A DNA stretch of 64,000 nt from Anaerofustis stercorihominis DSM 17244 (GCF_000154825.1 NZ_DS560019.1:868001-932000); one strand, 5' to 3'; positions 18,624 through 27,544 are shown, numbered from the stretch's first letter. The notes: generated from the letters alone by a model not told the origin. Made by a program: numbers and translations.

Positions 18624-21314
18624 ATGAGACCTGATCCGAATAAAATTTTAGAGAAAATCAAGACAGAAAATATAAATAACAATTACGGTAAACTAAAGAT
18701 ATTTTTTGGCTATGCTGCTGGAGTTGGTAAAACATATTCAATGCTTGAGGCTGCTCATAAAGCAATCGATAATGGGAAAGATGTCATTATTGGATATATT
18801 GAGCATCATGCTCGTCCCGAAACCATGGCTCTTACAAATGGTATAGAACATTTAGATAATAAAGAAACAAAGTATAATGGCATTGTTCTTAAAGAGTTTG
18901 ATTTGGATGCTGCTCTTAAAAGAAATCCTGAGATAATACTTGTAGATGAGCTTGCCCATACCAATGCTGAAGGTTCCAGACATGTAAAGAGATATCAGGA
19001 TATTGAAGAATTACTGAAAGCAGGAATAAATGTATATACCACTGTAAATGTTCAGCATATCGAAAGTCTAAATGATATAGTTGCTTCGATTACAGGAGTA
19101 GAAGTAAGGGAAAGGATACCGGACAGAATATTTGACCTTGCTTATCAGGTGGAGCTTGTTGATATTGAGCCTGCGGACCTAATAGACAGGCTCAATAAAG
19201 GCAAGATTTACAGAGAGGACAGAGCTGTTACCGCACTGGATAATTTCTTTACCGTAGATAACCTTACCGCACTTAGAGAAATTGCTTTAAGGAGATGTGC
19301 GGATAGGGTAAATAAAATATCGGAAAAGATAAAAAATCCTTTAAAAAAGGCTTCTCCTGTCAATGAACATATTCTAATCTGTTTATCTTCGTCTCCAAGC
19401 AATAAAAAAGTAATCAGAACTGCCGCTCGTATGGCAGATGCTTTTAAAGGAACATTTACCGCACTATATGTAGAGACTTCCGAAGCAAAAGAAATAAATA
19501 AGGAAGATGAAAAAAGATTAAACGAAAATTTTAAGTTGGCAGAACAGCTTGGTGCAAATATAACAACAGTATATGGAGATGATATAGTTTTTCAGATTGC
19601 AGAGTTTGCAAGGCTGTCAAATGTTTCTAAAATAATTATTGGAAGAAGCGGGAATAAAAAAGGATTTTTTTCTTCTAATACTTCTTTTGCAAATAGGTTA
19701 TCTTCCATATATCCTAATTTGGATATTTATATTATTCCCGACAGTGATATAAAGAGCAAAAGAAATGTAAAAAATATCATTGATAAAAATCAAGTAAATA
19801 TTAGTTTCATTGATTCATTTAAGTCTATTATTATTCTGCTATTATGTACTTTACTTGGTTTTATTTTCTATACACTTGGTTTTAGTGAAGCAAATATAAT
19901 AACGGTATATATTTTGGGTGTACTTGGAACTGCAGTAATAACTCCTAAGAAAATATATCCAATCGTTTCTTCTTTTTTTAGTGTTTTGATATTTAATTTC
20001 TTTTTTACTGTACCGAGATTTACTTTGGATGCATACGACAAAGGATATCCGGTAACCTTTTTAATAATGTTCATAGCAGCATTTGTTACGGGAACACTTA
20101 CTTCCAGAATAAAAGAGCAAGCAAAGCAGTCGGTAAGAGTTGCATATAGGACAACAGTTCTTCTTGAAACAAACCAAAAATTACAGCAAGTAAAGAGTAA
20201 AGAAGAAATAATTGAGGAAACGGGAAAACAGATACTTAAGTTGTTTGATAAAACTACTATTATATATTTATCATTATATGATAGATTATTGGAACCTCAA
20301 ATATTTATGGCGGATAAAAATGAAGATATAAGGGAATATATAAATGCCAATGAACAAGCTGTTGCTCTCTGGGTATATAAAAATAACAAACATGCCGGAG
20401 CTTCCACCAATACTCTGAACGGAGCAAAATGTTATTATTTGTCCATAAGAGGTAAAGAAGGGATTTATGGTGTCGTAGGTGTTAAAATAGATAAAAATGA
20501 GGAATTTAGTATGTTTGACAGAAGCCTTCTAATTTCAATGGTGAATGAATGCGGTGCTATACTTGAAAACAATTATCTGGAAGAAAAGAATGAAAAAGCA
20601 TTATTGGAAGCAAAGCAGGAAAAACTTAGAGCTAACTTGTTACGCTCAATATCACATGATTTAAGGACACCGCTTACAAGCATATCAGGAAATGCCTCGG
20701 TATTATTAAAAGATTTTGACAGTCTCGATAATAATAAGAAGCATGAACTATACGAAGATATGTATGATGATTCCATGTGGCTTATAAACCTTGTAGAAAA
20801 CCTTCTTTCGGTTACTAGGATTGAAGATGGAAGCATGAATTTGAATATAGAGCCTGAACTTTTGAGTGAAGTCATAGGTGAAGCACTTAAACATATCAAT
20901 AGGAAAAGTGTTGAGCATAATATAAAAGTAGAAAATAATGATGAATTAATAATGGCAAAAATGGATTCCAGACTTATCATGCAGGTTATAATAAATATCG
21001 TAGACAATGCAATAAAATATACTCCTGAAGGTTCGGATATTACAATAAAGGTTAATAAAAAAAATGGTTACGTTTATACCAGTATAATTGATAATGGGAA
21101 GGGAATAAGTGATGAAGGAAAGAAAAATTTATTTAAAATGTTTTATACAGGTGGAAATATAGCAGACAGCAGAAGAGGTTTGGGACTTGGATTATATCTT
21201 TGTAAAACAATAGTAAATGCACACGGCGGAGAACTGATGGTTAAAGATAATACTCCGAAGGGTACTATATTTACATTTTCATTAAAAGCACAGGAGGTCA
21301 CATTACATGAATAG
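18624..21314 (+). CDS. kdpD: Sensor histidine kinase KdpD
   Basis: Membrane kinase that senses potassium limitation and phosphorylates KdpE. The 896 residues match full-length KdpD. In order: N-terminal KdpD domain with Walker A GYAAGVGKT (near 28-36), a universal-stress-protein domain (about 248-370), four clustered membrane helices (about 395-495), a GAF-like region, HisKA with SISHDLRTPLTS near 675, and HATPase motifs NIVDNAIKY and GLGLGLYLC. The USP domain contains SSS, then exactly 20 residues, then FTALY (residues 255-282), the pattern linked to c-di-AMP binding. ATG 18624 is preceded by TAGGAG; the open frame extends 39 bases upstream without a better site. It overlaps kdpE by 8 bases. 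Confidence 0.96.
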   Translation: MRPDPNKILEKIKTENINNNYGKLKIFFGYAAGVGKTYSMLEAAHKAIDNGKDVIIGYIEHHARPETMALTNGIEHLDNKETKYNGIVLKEFDLDAALKRNPEIILVDELAHTNAEGSRHVKRYQDIEELLKAGINVYTTVNVQHIESLNDIVASITGVEVRERIPDRIFDLAYQVELVDIEPADLIDRLNKGKIYREDRAVTALDNFFTVDNLTALREIALRRCADRVNKISEKIKNPLKKASPVNEHILICLSSSPSNKKVIRTAARMADAFKGTFTALYVETSEAKEINKEDEKRLNENFKLAEQLGANITTVYGDDIVFQIAEFARLSNVSKIIIGRSGNKKGFFSSNTSFANRLSSIYPNLDIYIIPDSDIKSKRNVKNIIDKNQVNISFIDSFKSIIILLLCTLLGFIFYTLGFSEANIITVYILGVLGTAVITPKKIYPIVSSFFSVLIFNFFFTVPRFTLDAYDKGYPVTFLIMFIAAFVTGTLTSRIKEQAKQSVRVAYRTTVLLETNQKLQQVKSKEEIIEETGKQILKLFDKTTIIYLSLYDRLLEPQIFMADKNEDIREYINANEQAVALWVYKNNKHAGASTNTLNGAKCYYLSIRGKEGIYGVVGVKIDKNEEFSMFDRSLLISMVNECGAILENNYLEEKNEKALLEAKQEKLRANLLRSISHDLRTPLTSISGNASVLLKDFDSLDNNKKHELYEDMYDDSMWLINLVENLLSVTRIEDGSMNLNIEPELLSEVIGEALKHINRKSVEHNIKVENNDELIMAKMDSRLIMQVIINIVDNAIKYTPEGSDITIKVNKKNGYVYTSIIDNGKGISDEGKKNLFKMFYTGGNIADSRRGLGLGLYLCKTIVNAHGGELMVKDNTPKGTIFTFSLKAQEVTLHE

Positions 21315-22014
21315 ATTAATATTAGTTGTGGAAGATGATAATGCAGTAAAAAACTTAATATCTACTACTTTAGAAAGTAAAGAATATAAATTTCATACTG
21401 CCAAAAACGGCAAACAGGCGCTGGATGAGGCAATCAGCAGAAAGCCTGATGTTATACTATTAGATTTGGGACTTCCTGATATGGATGGAGTTGATATAAT
21501 AAAAAAAATCAGAGGTTGGTCTAATATGCCCATAATTGTAGTTAGTGCAAGGAGTGAGGATAAAGATAAAATAGATGCTTTGGATGCGGGTGCGGATGAT
21601 TATCTAACTAAACCTTTCAGCGTGGATGAACTATTAGCAAGATTAAGGGTTGCATTTAGAAGACTTGATTATCAAAATAGTAATTATAATAAGAATGAAA
21701 GTCCTATATTTATTAATGGAGGACTTAAAATAGATTATGAAAGCGGATGTGTTTTTGTAGATGATAAAGAAGTGCATTTAACTCCTAATGAATATAAGTT
21801 GATTTGTCTATTAAGTAAAAATGTTGGTAAGGTACTTACTCACAAATATATTTTAAATGAAATATGGGGTACGGCTTTTGACAGTGACGTTGCTTCCCTA
21901 AGAGTATATATGGCAACTCTTAGAAAAAAGATAGAAAATGACAGTGAACATCCTATTTATATACAAACACATATTGGTGTTGGATATAGAATGCTTAGGA
22001 TAGAAAATAAATAA
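21307..22014 (+). CDS. kdpE: Response regulator KdpE
   Basis: OmpR-family regulator, partner of KdpD. The 235 residues have a receiver domain with acidic pair EDD near 9, phospho-acceptor Asp in ILLDLGLPDMDG near 54 and KPF near 106, then a winged-helix DNA-binding domain (about 135-232, TPNEYKLICLL and GVGYRM). It overlaps the kdpD end by 8 bases and is followed by a terminator. Activating kdpFABC under low potassium is expected from the family. Confidence 0.96.
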   Translation: MNRLILVVEDDNAVKNLISTTLESKEYKFHTAKNGKQALDEAISRKPDVILLDLGLPDMDGVDIIKKIRGWSNMPIIVVSARSEDKDKIDALDAGADDYLTKPFSVDELLARLRVAFRRLDYQNSNYNKNESPIFINGGLKIDYESGCVFVDDKEVHLTPNEYKLICLLSKNVGKVLTHKYILNEIWGTAFDSDVASLRVYMATLRKKIENDSEHPIYIQTHIGVGYRMLRIENK

Positions 22015-22046
22015 GGAGCTTCTCTACAGAAGTTCCTTTTCTTTTT
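22013..22046. terminator. Shared terminator between kdpE and queH
   Basis: AAGGAGCTTCT (22013-22023) pairs with AGAAGTTCCTT (22028-22038) with one G/T mismatch, followed by TTCTTTTTG. It serves kdpE on the plus strand and, with an A/T-rich tail on the other side, may also serve the convergent queH, whose 3' end lies in the stem. Confidence 0.8.
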
Positions 22047-22599
22047 GTTTATTTATTAGTTCTTTCCTTCTTTTCTTTGAAAATCTTTCTTCCTCGCTGA
22101 AAATACAACCACAGTAGTTTTGTCTGTAAAGATTTAATTCTATAGCTTTTTCCTGTCCTTCATTAAAGTATGGTCTGAAATCTCTATATAAAAATTCAAT
22201 ATCATATTTTTTGCCGGCAGCTTTTGCTATCATACATATTAAATCGTGGTCTTGATACGGGCTTATTAAAAGAGTGGTCGTAAATGCGTCAAATCCCTTT
22301 TCTTTCGCGTATTTTGCAGTTTCAAAAAGACGCATATTATAGCATACACCACATCTGTTATCAAAGTTTGGATATATATTATCTATAAATTCTCTAAGTC
22401 CGTATTCATTTTCAATTATTAACTTAACATCTATTTCATTGGTATAATCTATCAGTGTCTTTTTCCTTTTTTTATATTCCTGAAAAGGATGAATATTCGG
22501 ATTATACCAAAAACATGTTGGTTCGATATTTTCTTTTCTAAGTGTTTCTATGCACATAATCGAGCAGGGAGCACAGCATGTATGAAGTAGTACTTTCAA
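22024..22599 (-). CDS. queH: Epoxyqueuosine reductase QueH
   Basis: Reduces epoxyqueuosine to queuosine in tRNA; QueH is the non-cobalamin form that uses iron-sulfur chemistry. The 191 residues show the diagnostic Cys pairs: HTCCAPC near the N-terminus, RCGVCYNMR near 83, and QNYCGC near 158. I choose the TTG at 22599 because AGGAGG lies 6 bases upstream. An ATG at 22614 would add five residues but overlaps that ribosome site, so it is less likely. The gene stands alone on the minus strand and converges with kdpE. Confidence 0.9.
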   Translation of the reverse strand: MKVLLHTCCAPCSIMCIETLRKENIEPTCFWYNPNIHPFQEYKKRKKTLIDYTNEIDVKLIIENEYGLREFIDNIYPNFDNRCGVCYNMRLFETAKYAKEKGFDAFTTTLLISPYQDHDLICMIAKAAGKKYDIEFLYRDFRPYFNEGQEKAIELNLYRQNYCGCIFSEEERFSKKRRKELINKQKEKELL

Positions 22600-22679
22600 A
22601 ATTATCCTCCTCATAGTATAATAATATATATTATATAGTTAAAAACATATAAATGCAATATGTAGAAAGCAGAGCGGTT

Positions 22680-23009
22680 ATGGGAAGATTTATAGCTTTA
22701 GGCGTTATTATAATAGTAGTAATTATTTTTATCTTGATCGGACGCAGTATTTCAAAGAGCAAGAAACCTGTACAGTATATGTCGAATGTAAGTAAATTAC
22801 CGGACGTTAATGATGTAGCGGGATATAATAAAGCACTGGGAAAAGTTTTTATTTATTTTGGATTATTACTTTTGCCTATTATGTCACCCTTGATTTTTGC
22901 ACCTAAGCATTCATTAGGTTCTATAGTAAGTGTGCTGCTTGCTATGCCATGGGTAATAGGACTTATTGTTTGCTGTTATATTGTCGAAAACAAATATAAA
23001 GAAAAATAA
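22680..23009 (+). CDS. Small unknown membrane protein
   Basis: A 109-residue protein with an N-terminal membrane helix (about 5-22), a soluble stretch of 30 residues containing SNVSKLPDVNDVAGYNKALG, and two more hydrophobic segments (about 55-70 and 80-97). It resembles small clostridial proteins with a DUF3784-like layout, but this is weak. The start is uncertain: ATG 22680 gives a clean membrane N-terminus but has a poor ribosome site; the frame runs back to 22653. It diverges from queH and ends in a terminator shared with the EF-G-like gene. Confidence 0.6.
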   Translation: MGRFIALGVIIIVVIIFILIGRSISKSKKPVQYMSNVSKLPDVNDVAGYNKALGKVFIYFGLLLLPIMSPLIFAPKHSLGSIVSVLLAMPWVIGLIVCCYIVENKYKEK

Positions 23010-23033
23010 AAGCACCTTAATAGGTGCTTTTAA
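23007..23033. terminator. Shared terminator between the small membrane gene and the EF-G-like gene
   Basis: AAAGCACC (23009-23016) pairs with GGTGCTTT (23023-23030) around a 6-base loop, with A-run and T-run flanks, so it can work in both directions for two convergent genes. Confidence 0.88.
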
Positions 23034-23038
23034 AATAT

Positions 23039-25126
23039 TTATTTTTTAGCTTCTTTTCTGGCATTTGCTTCATCAATAATTTTCTGGCTTGCCATTTGAG
23101 GAACTTCGTCATATCTTTCAAATTCCATTGTGAAAGAACCTCTTGCCTGAGTCATAGATCTGAGTTCCGTAGCATATTTAAACATTTCTCCCAAAGGTAC
23201 TTCTGCTGTAACCATCGTTTTTCCGTTACCAACAGGATCCATTCCAAGAACTCTGCCTCTCTTCTTGTTTAAGTCTCCCATTACATCCCCTGTGTTATCA
23301 TCAGGTATTGTAATTTCAACTTTATATATAGGTTCGAGTAAAATAGGGTTAGCTTCAGCCATACCTTGTTTATATGCAAGGTTTGCAGCCATTTTAAAGC
23401 TCATTTCGTCTGAATCTACAGGGTGGAATTTTCCGTCAAATAGAGTTGCTTTAAGACCAACTACGGGATATCCCGCAAGTACGCCGTGTTTGATACATTC
23501 TCTAAGTCCCTTTTCTACCGCAGGGATAAAGTTTCTAGGAACTGCTCCGCCTACTACTGCATCCACAAATACAAGATCGTCTTCCAAATTATATGTAGGT
23601 TCGAAATCTATATTTACAACACCGAACTGACCTCTTCCGCCTGATTGTTTTTTATGTTTACCTTCGGCTGTTGCTTTTTTCTTAATCGTTTCTCTATATG
23701 GGATAATAGGAGGTGTAAGTACAACTTCTATACCATATTTATTTTTAAGTTTATCTTTTACTACTTCAAGATGAGTTTCACCCATTCCATATAAAACATT
23801 TTGATGAGTTTCTTCATCTCTTTCAACTACAATTGTCGGATCTTCTTCTTTTAATTTAGCTAGCCCCGTAGATAATTTATCTTCATCTCCTCTTGATTTC
23901 GGTTCTATTCCCGTAAATATGATTGATTGAGGGAATTCAATCGGATTAAATTTAATATTATCTTTAGGATCACAAAGTGTATCCGATGTTTTTGTATAAG
24001 CAAGTTTAGCAAGTGCTCCTATATCGCCCGGATGCATTTGCATGACTTCTTCTTGCTTTTTACCTATCAAAGTATAAATCTTAGCGATTTTTTCTTTTTT
24101 ATCTTGATTGGTATTATTAAGTTCCATTCCCGGTTTTAATATACCGCTCTTGATTTTAAATAATGATAATTTACCGACAAATGGGTCTGCTATTGTTTTA
24201 AATACAAATAAACTAAGCAGTTCATCATCCGCATAATGTCTCTGTGCCTGTTTTCCGTCTTGGTCTACTTTAGCCGCTTTGGCTTCGATAGGTGTAGGGA
24301 AATTATATACTATGGCATCTAGGAATTTATCTACAGCGATATCATTTAATGCACTTACACAGAATACCGGGATAAGTTCTTCATTTGCTATTGCGGTCTT
24401 AACTCCGGAATGAAGTTCTGCTTCCGTAAGAGTACCGTCTTCATCTTCAAAGTATTTTTCCATTAATTCTTCATCTGTAGTTGCTGCAATTTCAAATATG
24501 ATATCTTTATATTTAGATGATTTTTCAATTGTTGAATCTGGTACGTCAGTAATCGTTACTTTACCATGTTCGTATGTATAAGCTTTGTTATCAAAAATAT
24601 CAGCTACGCTGTTAAAACCTACTCCTTCATTGATCGGGATTTGGAAAGGTACGATTTTAGGTCCGGTCAGAGCCCTAAGTTCTTCCATGACTTTATGAGT
24701 ATCTACATTTTCTCTGTCAAGTTTGTTTATTACAAATGCAACCGGAATGCCTCTTTCTACAGCCATTTCATAAGCTTTTTCAGTTCCTACCTGAACTCCG
24801 CTTATTGCATCTACCACTATTACCGCTGTATCTGCTACTCTAAGTGCAGAGCATTGTTCTCCTATGTAATCAAAATAACCCGGAATATCAAGTACATTTA
24901 TTTTAACTCCGCCGTGTTCGATAGGAATTAAAGATGTAGAAATTGAACTACTTTTAGCTTGTTCGCACGTATCATAATCCGAAATCGTAGTACCGTCTTC
25001 TGTCTTTCCAAGTCTTTCTATAAGACCCGCTTTCAAAGCCATAGCTTCTGCAAGCAAGGTCTTACCTGAGCCTCCATGTCCAAGTAATGCAATGTTTCTT
25101 ATATCCTTGGTTTTATAAGTTTTCAT
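23039..25126 (-). CDS. Elongation factor G-like GTPase (EF-G paralogue)
   Basis: A 695-residue protein with the five EF-G domains. The G1 loop is GHGGSGKT, G3 is DIPGY and G4 is NKLD, instead of AHIDAGKT and DTPGH of canonical EF-G; this places it with the EF-G-like subfamily (sometimes fusA2) rather than the main translocase. Domains II-V follow, with GMGETHLEV near 450 and GVVNIDF and YPV motifs in domain IV. It is unlinked to rpsL, rpsG or tuf, as expected for a paralogue. The role is not established; translocation or ribosome recycling help is possible. AAGGAAAA lies upstream of ATG. Confidence 0.9.
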   Translation of the reverse strand: MKTYKTKDIRNIALLGHGGSGKTLLAEAMALKAGLIERLGKTEDGTTISDYDTCEQAKSSSISTSLIPIEHGGVKINVLDIPGYFDYIGEQCSALRVADTAVIVVDAISGVQVGTEKAYEMAVERGIPVAFVINKLDRENVDTHKVMEELRALTGPKIVPFQIPINEGVGFNSVADIFDNKAYTYEHGKVTITDVPDSTIEKSSKYKDIIFEIAATTDEELMEKYFEDEDGTLTEAELHSGVKTAIANEELIPVFCVSALNDIAVDKFLDAIVYNFPTPIEAKAAKVDQDGKQAQRHYADDELLSLFVFKTIADPFVGKLSLFKIKSGILKPGMELNNTNQDKKEKIAKIYTLIGKKQEEVMQMHPGDIGALAKLAYTKTSDTLCDPKDNIKFNPIEFPQSIIFTGIEPKSRGDEDKLSTGLAKLKEEDPTIVVERDEETHQNVLYGMGETHLEVVKDKLKNKYGIEVVLTPPIIPYRETIKKKATAEGKHKKQSGGRGQFGVVNIDFEPTYNLEDDLVFVDAVVGGAVPRNFIPAVEKGLRECIKHGVLAGYPVVGLKATLFDGKFHPVDSDEMSFKMAANLAYKQGMAEANPILLEPIYKVEITIPDDNTGDVMGDLNKKRGRVLGMDPVGNGKTMVTAEVPLGEMFKYATELRSMTQARGSFTMEFERYDEVPQMASQKIIDEANARKEAKK

Positions 25127-25220
25127 TTTTGTTTTTTCCTTTCGCTTTTATTTTTGATAATATTATAAAAGGCCGCAGCTATACACTTAGTTTTCAGCCA
25201 CAACCTCGATGTCCATAATA

Positions 25221-25652
25221 TTATTGTTTATATAATTTTTTTCTTAGTTTTTTCTCTTTCCTTCTGTTAAAAAAGTCTTTTACTACCATCGCTGCAAACA
25301 TGACGTTTTTTGCGGTAGAATATACTTTTTTTACTTTCATGGTTCCTTCCATGATTCCGGAGGGATCATCTAAGGGAGTTTTAAGAGCTGTTTCTATACC
25401 TTTTACAGAGCTGTTTACTTTGTTTGTCAGCTCAACTGCGTCGCTTGTGATATGTTCTACATTTTCTATAATGGAGTTTATATTTTTTGTATTGTCTTCT
25501 GTTATTGTTTGTACATCTTTTAGTAATGTGTTTACTTCGTTCATTGTTTTTGATAATTTATTTACCGTTATAATCAAATATATAATCAATATTACTAAAG
25601 CAATGCAAAGAGCAATCAACGCCATATCTAAGGGACTGATATTTATATTCAT
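25221..25652 (-). CDS. DUF948-type membrane protein
   Basis: The 143 residues start with one membrane helix (about 9-29), followed by a long amphipathic coiled coil (about 30-90, TVNKLSKTMNEVNTLLKDV and similar heptads). A short conserved PLDDPSG near 94 and a very basic tail (RRKEKKLRKKL) follow. The pattern fits DUF948 general-stress/envelope proteins of Firmicutes. TAGGAGA precedes the ATG by 8 bases. Upstream, the YtxH-like gene ends 9 bases away on the same strand, so the two form an operon. Function is unknown, probably envelope-associated. Confidence 0.75.
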   Translation of the reverse strand: MNINISPLDMALIALCIALVILIIYLIITVNKLSKTMNEVNTLLKDVQTITEDNTKNINSIIENVEHITSDAVELTNKVNSSVKGIETALKTPLDDPSGIMEGTMKVKKVYSTAKNVMFAAMVVKDFFNRRKEKKLRKKLYKQ

Positions 25653-25661
25653 TTACTTCTC

Positions 25662-26039
25662 CTACATAAGCTCTTCATCAAACTTAAGTTCAAAATCGTC
25701 TATATCTTCGTTTTCTTTTTTATCTTCGCTTAATTCGCTGCTTGCTGATTTGACCATACCTTTTAAATCATCTATTTGTTCATCGGCATAGTTTTTTGCT
25801 TCTTCGATTTTTCCTTTTGCTGCGTCAAATACAAAGTCAGCTCCTTCTTTAGCTTGTTTTGATAAATTTTCTGCCTTTTCCAAAGAATGTTGTGCAAAAG
25901 TAGCTAGTTCATCTTTAGCAATGTAGTAATTATCCAATGCTATATCCATAAGCTCTTCCTTGTTGTCATAGGCATATTTTGCTGCAATACCTGCAATTAC
26001 ACCTATTGTTAATCCTGCTAAAAATTTTCCGTTTGACAT
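25662..26039 (-). CDS. YtxH-like envelope/stress protein
   Basis: The 125 residues have an N-terminal glycine-rich membrane helix (FLAGLTIGVIAGIAAKYAY, about 5-23) typical of YtxH proteins, then a helical Ala/Lys/Glu-rich coil (about 40-100) and a very acidic C-terminus (EDKKENEDIDDFELKF). AAGGAGGA lies before ATG. Downstream is the DUF948-like gene; YtxH and DUF948 genes are often paired in Firmicutes, which supports both calls. Its biochemical role is unknown; Bacillus relatives belong to the general stress response. Confidence 0.72.
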   Translation of the reverse strand: MSNGKFLAGLTIGVIAGIAAKYAYDNKEELMDIALDNYYIAKDELATFAQHSLEKAENLSKQAKEGADFVFDAAKGKIEEAKNYADEQIDDLKGMVKSASSELSEDKKENEDIDDFELKFDEELM

Positions 26040-26218
26040 AATTTCTGTCCTCCTTAATACATCTATTTATATATTATCACATTTCAGGTAAAAAATACAT
26101 ATAATTTTTATTTGATTTACTTTCGTTTTCATTCAATAATAATAAAATGAAACTATTAGTTATTTTTATATTTTTATTTATAAATTATTTAAAGTTTAGT
26201 AATTGTAACGTTATTAAT

Positions 26219-26248
26219 AAAAAAAGACATACATTTATGTATGTCCTT
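26219..26248 (-). terminator. Terminator of rpsF-ssb-rpsR
   Basis: On the minus strand GGACATACAT pairs with ATGTATGTC around AAA, followed by TTTTTTT. It lies 14 bases past the rpsR stop. Confidence 0.9.
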
Positions 26249-26261
26249 ATAATTTACTTAA

Positions 26262-26507
26262 TTATTCAGTAGTATATGGTAATAATGCTGCGTTTCTTGC
26301 GATGTTTACAGCTTGTGTAACACCTCTTTGATGTTTGGCACATGTACCGGTTACTCTTCTAGGTAAAATTTTGTATCTTTCAGATACATATTTTTTAAGT
26401 AATTTTGTATCTTTATAATCAATGTGTTCTATTTTATTTTCGCAGAAATAGCAAACTTTTTTTCTTCTTCTAAATCCGCCGTTAGAACCTTGTCTTTGCA
26501 TAGCCAT
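26262..26507 (-). CDS. rpsR: 30S ribosomal protein S18
   Basis: The 81-residue S18 binds S6 on the small-subunit platform. Conserved landmarks are CYFCENK near 19, [22 protein letters not shown] and TGTCAKHQR near 57. Three cysteines (CxxC plus one in TGTC) resemble the zinc-capable S18 variant. AAGGAGA lies upstream of ATG. It is the last gene of a conserved rpsF-ssb-rpsR operon. Confidence 0.96.
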   Translation of the reverse strand: MAMQRQGSNGGFRRRKKVCYFCENKIEHIDYKDTKLLKKYVSERYKILPRRVTGTCAKHQRGVTQAVNIARNAALLPYTTE

Positions 26508-26531
26508 AGCTTTTCTCCTTTACTTAATTAA

Positions 26532-26954
26532 TTAAAATGGCATATCATCGTCGTCCATTTCACTAAAGCCGTCCATTGGTACGCCGAATTCGTTATCCTG
26601 AGACTTGTATGAATTATTATTTCTCATACCATCATTTTTGGAACCAAGGAAAGTGACTTCTTCGGCAACGACTTCGGTCACATATCTTTTGCTTCCGTCA
26701 TTTGCGTCATAGCTTCTTGTTTGTATCCTGCCTGCTACAGCCGTTTGTCTTCCTTTTGAAAGATATTGGCCGCAAAGCTCCGCAGTTTTTCCCCAAGCAA
26801 CTATTGGGATAAAGTCTGTTCCTCTTTCTCCGTCTCTTGACTTAAATGTTCTGTCAACTGCTAGTGTAAATGTACTAACACTTGAACCTGAAGTTAAAAC
26901 TCTTGTTTCAGGATCTCTTGTTAGACGTCCTATCAATACTACTTTGTTTAGCAT
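26532..26954 (-). CDS. ssb: Single-stranded DNA-binding protein
   Basis: Tetrameric SSB that covers single-stranded DNA in replication and repair. The 140 residues start with MLNKVVLIGRLTRDPE, have the OB fold (about 1-108) and end with the acidic tip DDDDMPF that recruits partner proteins. A short hydrophilic linker lies between. It sits between rpsF and rpsR, a widespread arrangement, with AGGAGA 6 bases before ATG. Confidence 0.97.
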   Translation of the reverse strand: MLNKVVLIGRLTRDPETRVLTSGSSVSTFTLAVDRTFKSRDGERGTDFIPIVAWGKTAELCGQYLSKGRQTAVAGRIQTRSYDANDGSKRYVTEVVAEEVTFLGSKNDGMRNNNSYKSQDNEFGVPMDGFSEMDDDDMPF

Positions 26955-26975
26955 TTTTATCTCCTAAATATAAGA

Positions 26976-27272
26976 TTAATATCTTTTTACGATAATGTCT
27001 CTTATGATATCTTCTGTAATTCTGAATGTATGGTTTAGTGCGTCTAAACAAGGTTTTTCAGCTTCAAAATTAATTAATGTATAGTATGCGTCACGATACT
27101 TGTTGTTAATTTTGTATGCTAATTTTTTCATGCCCCATTCATCAACTTCTTCAACCTTACCACCATTACTTGTGATTACGTTTTGAATTTTTTCAACCAT
27201 TGCCTTAACTTCTTCTTCAGTCATGTCAGGTCTAACAGCGAATAATGTTTCATATTTTTGCATATCTTTCAC
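26976..27272 (-). CDS. rpsF: 30S ribosomal protein S6
   Basis: The 98-residue S6 partners S18. It begins MKDMQKYETLFAVRPD and contains WGMKKLAYKIN near 46 and YTLINFEA, typical of bacterial S6. The ribosome site AAGGAGGTGAAAG is near perfect. First gene of the operon, behind a consensus promoter and a two-hairpin leader. Confidence 0.97.
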   Translation of the reverse strand: MKDMQKYETLFAVRPDMTEEEVKAMVEKIQNVITSNGGKVEEVDEWGMKKLAYKINNKYRDAYYTLINFEAEKPCLDALNHTFRITEDIIRDIIVKRY

Positions 27273-27334
27273 CTCCTTATGGACTCATGGGGAAAACTTT
27301 AAATTTTCCCAAGGATGTGACGAATTGTCACAGT
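27273..27334 (-). promoter_or_regulatory. Structured 5' leader of rpsF
   Basis: The leader contains two hairpins: TGTGAC/GTCACA (27316-27332) and GGGAAAA/TTTTCCCC (27289-27310). Many bacteria regulate this operon through an S6:S18-binding leader RNA. I could not confirm the conserved bulge of that motif here, so a regulatory role is only suggested. Confidence 0.4.
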
Positions 27335-27340
27335 TAAATT

Positions 27341-27369
27341 ATTATATCCTTTAAAATCCTTTTTGTAAA
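27341..27369 (-). promoter_or_regulatory. Promoter of rpsF-ssb-rpsR
   Basis: On the minus strand TTTACA (27364-27369) and TATAAT (27341-27346) are separated by exactly 17 bases. Transcription would start near 27334. Confidence 0.85.
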
Positions 27370-27544
27370 GGCTTTTTATAACTTTTTGTTGATAAAAAAG
27401 TGTTTTAAATATATATTAACTTTTTAATAAGTGTTATATTTTATATTTTATTTATCAACTTTTTTATAAAAAATATTAAATTTTATAAAAATATCTTGAG
27501 AAAAAAGTTATATTATGTTAATTTAATATTCGTAAGTAAAAAAC

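Noticed and set aside
20573-21007. A 144-residue minus-strand frame within kdpD
   Set aside because: It lies antisense to the HisKA/ATPase region and is rich in Ser and Leu as expected from the complementary codons; no start signal.
25300-25791. A 163-residue plus-strand frame over the DUF948 and YtxH-like genes
   Set aside because: It covers two well-supported minus-strand genes that have good ribosome sites and domain patterns; no own ribosome site.
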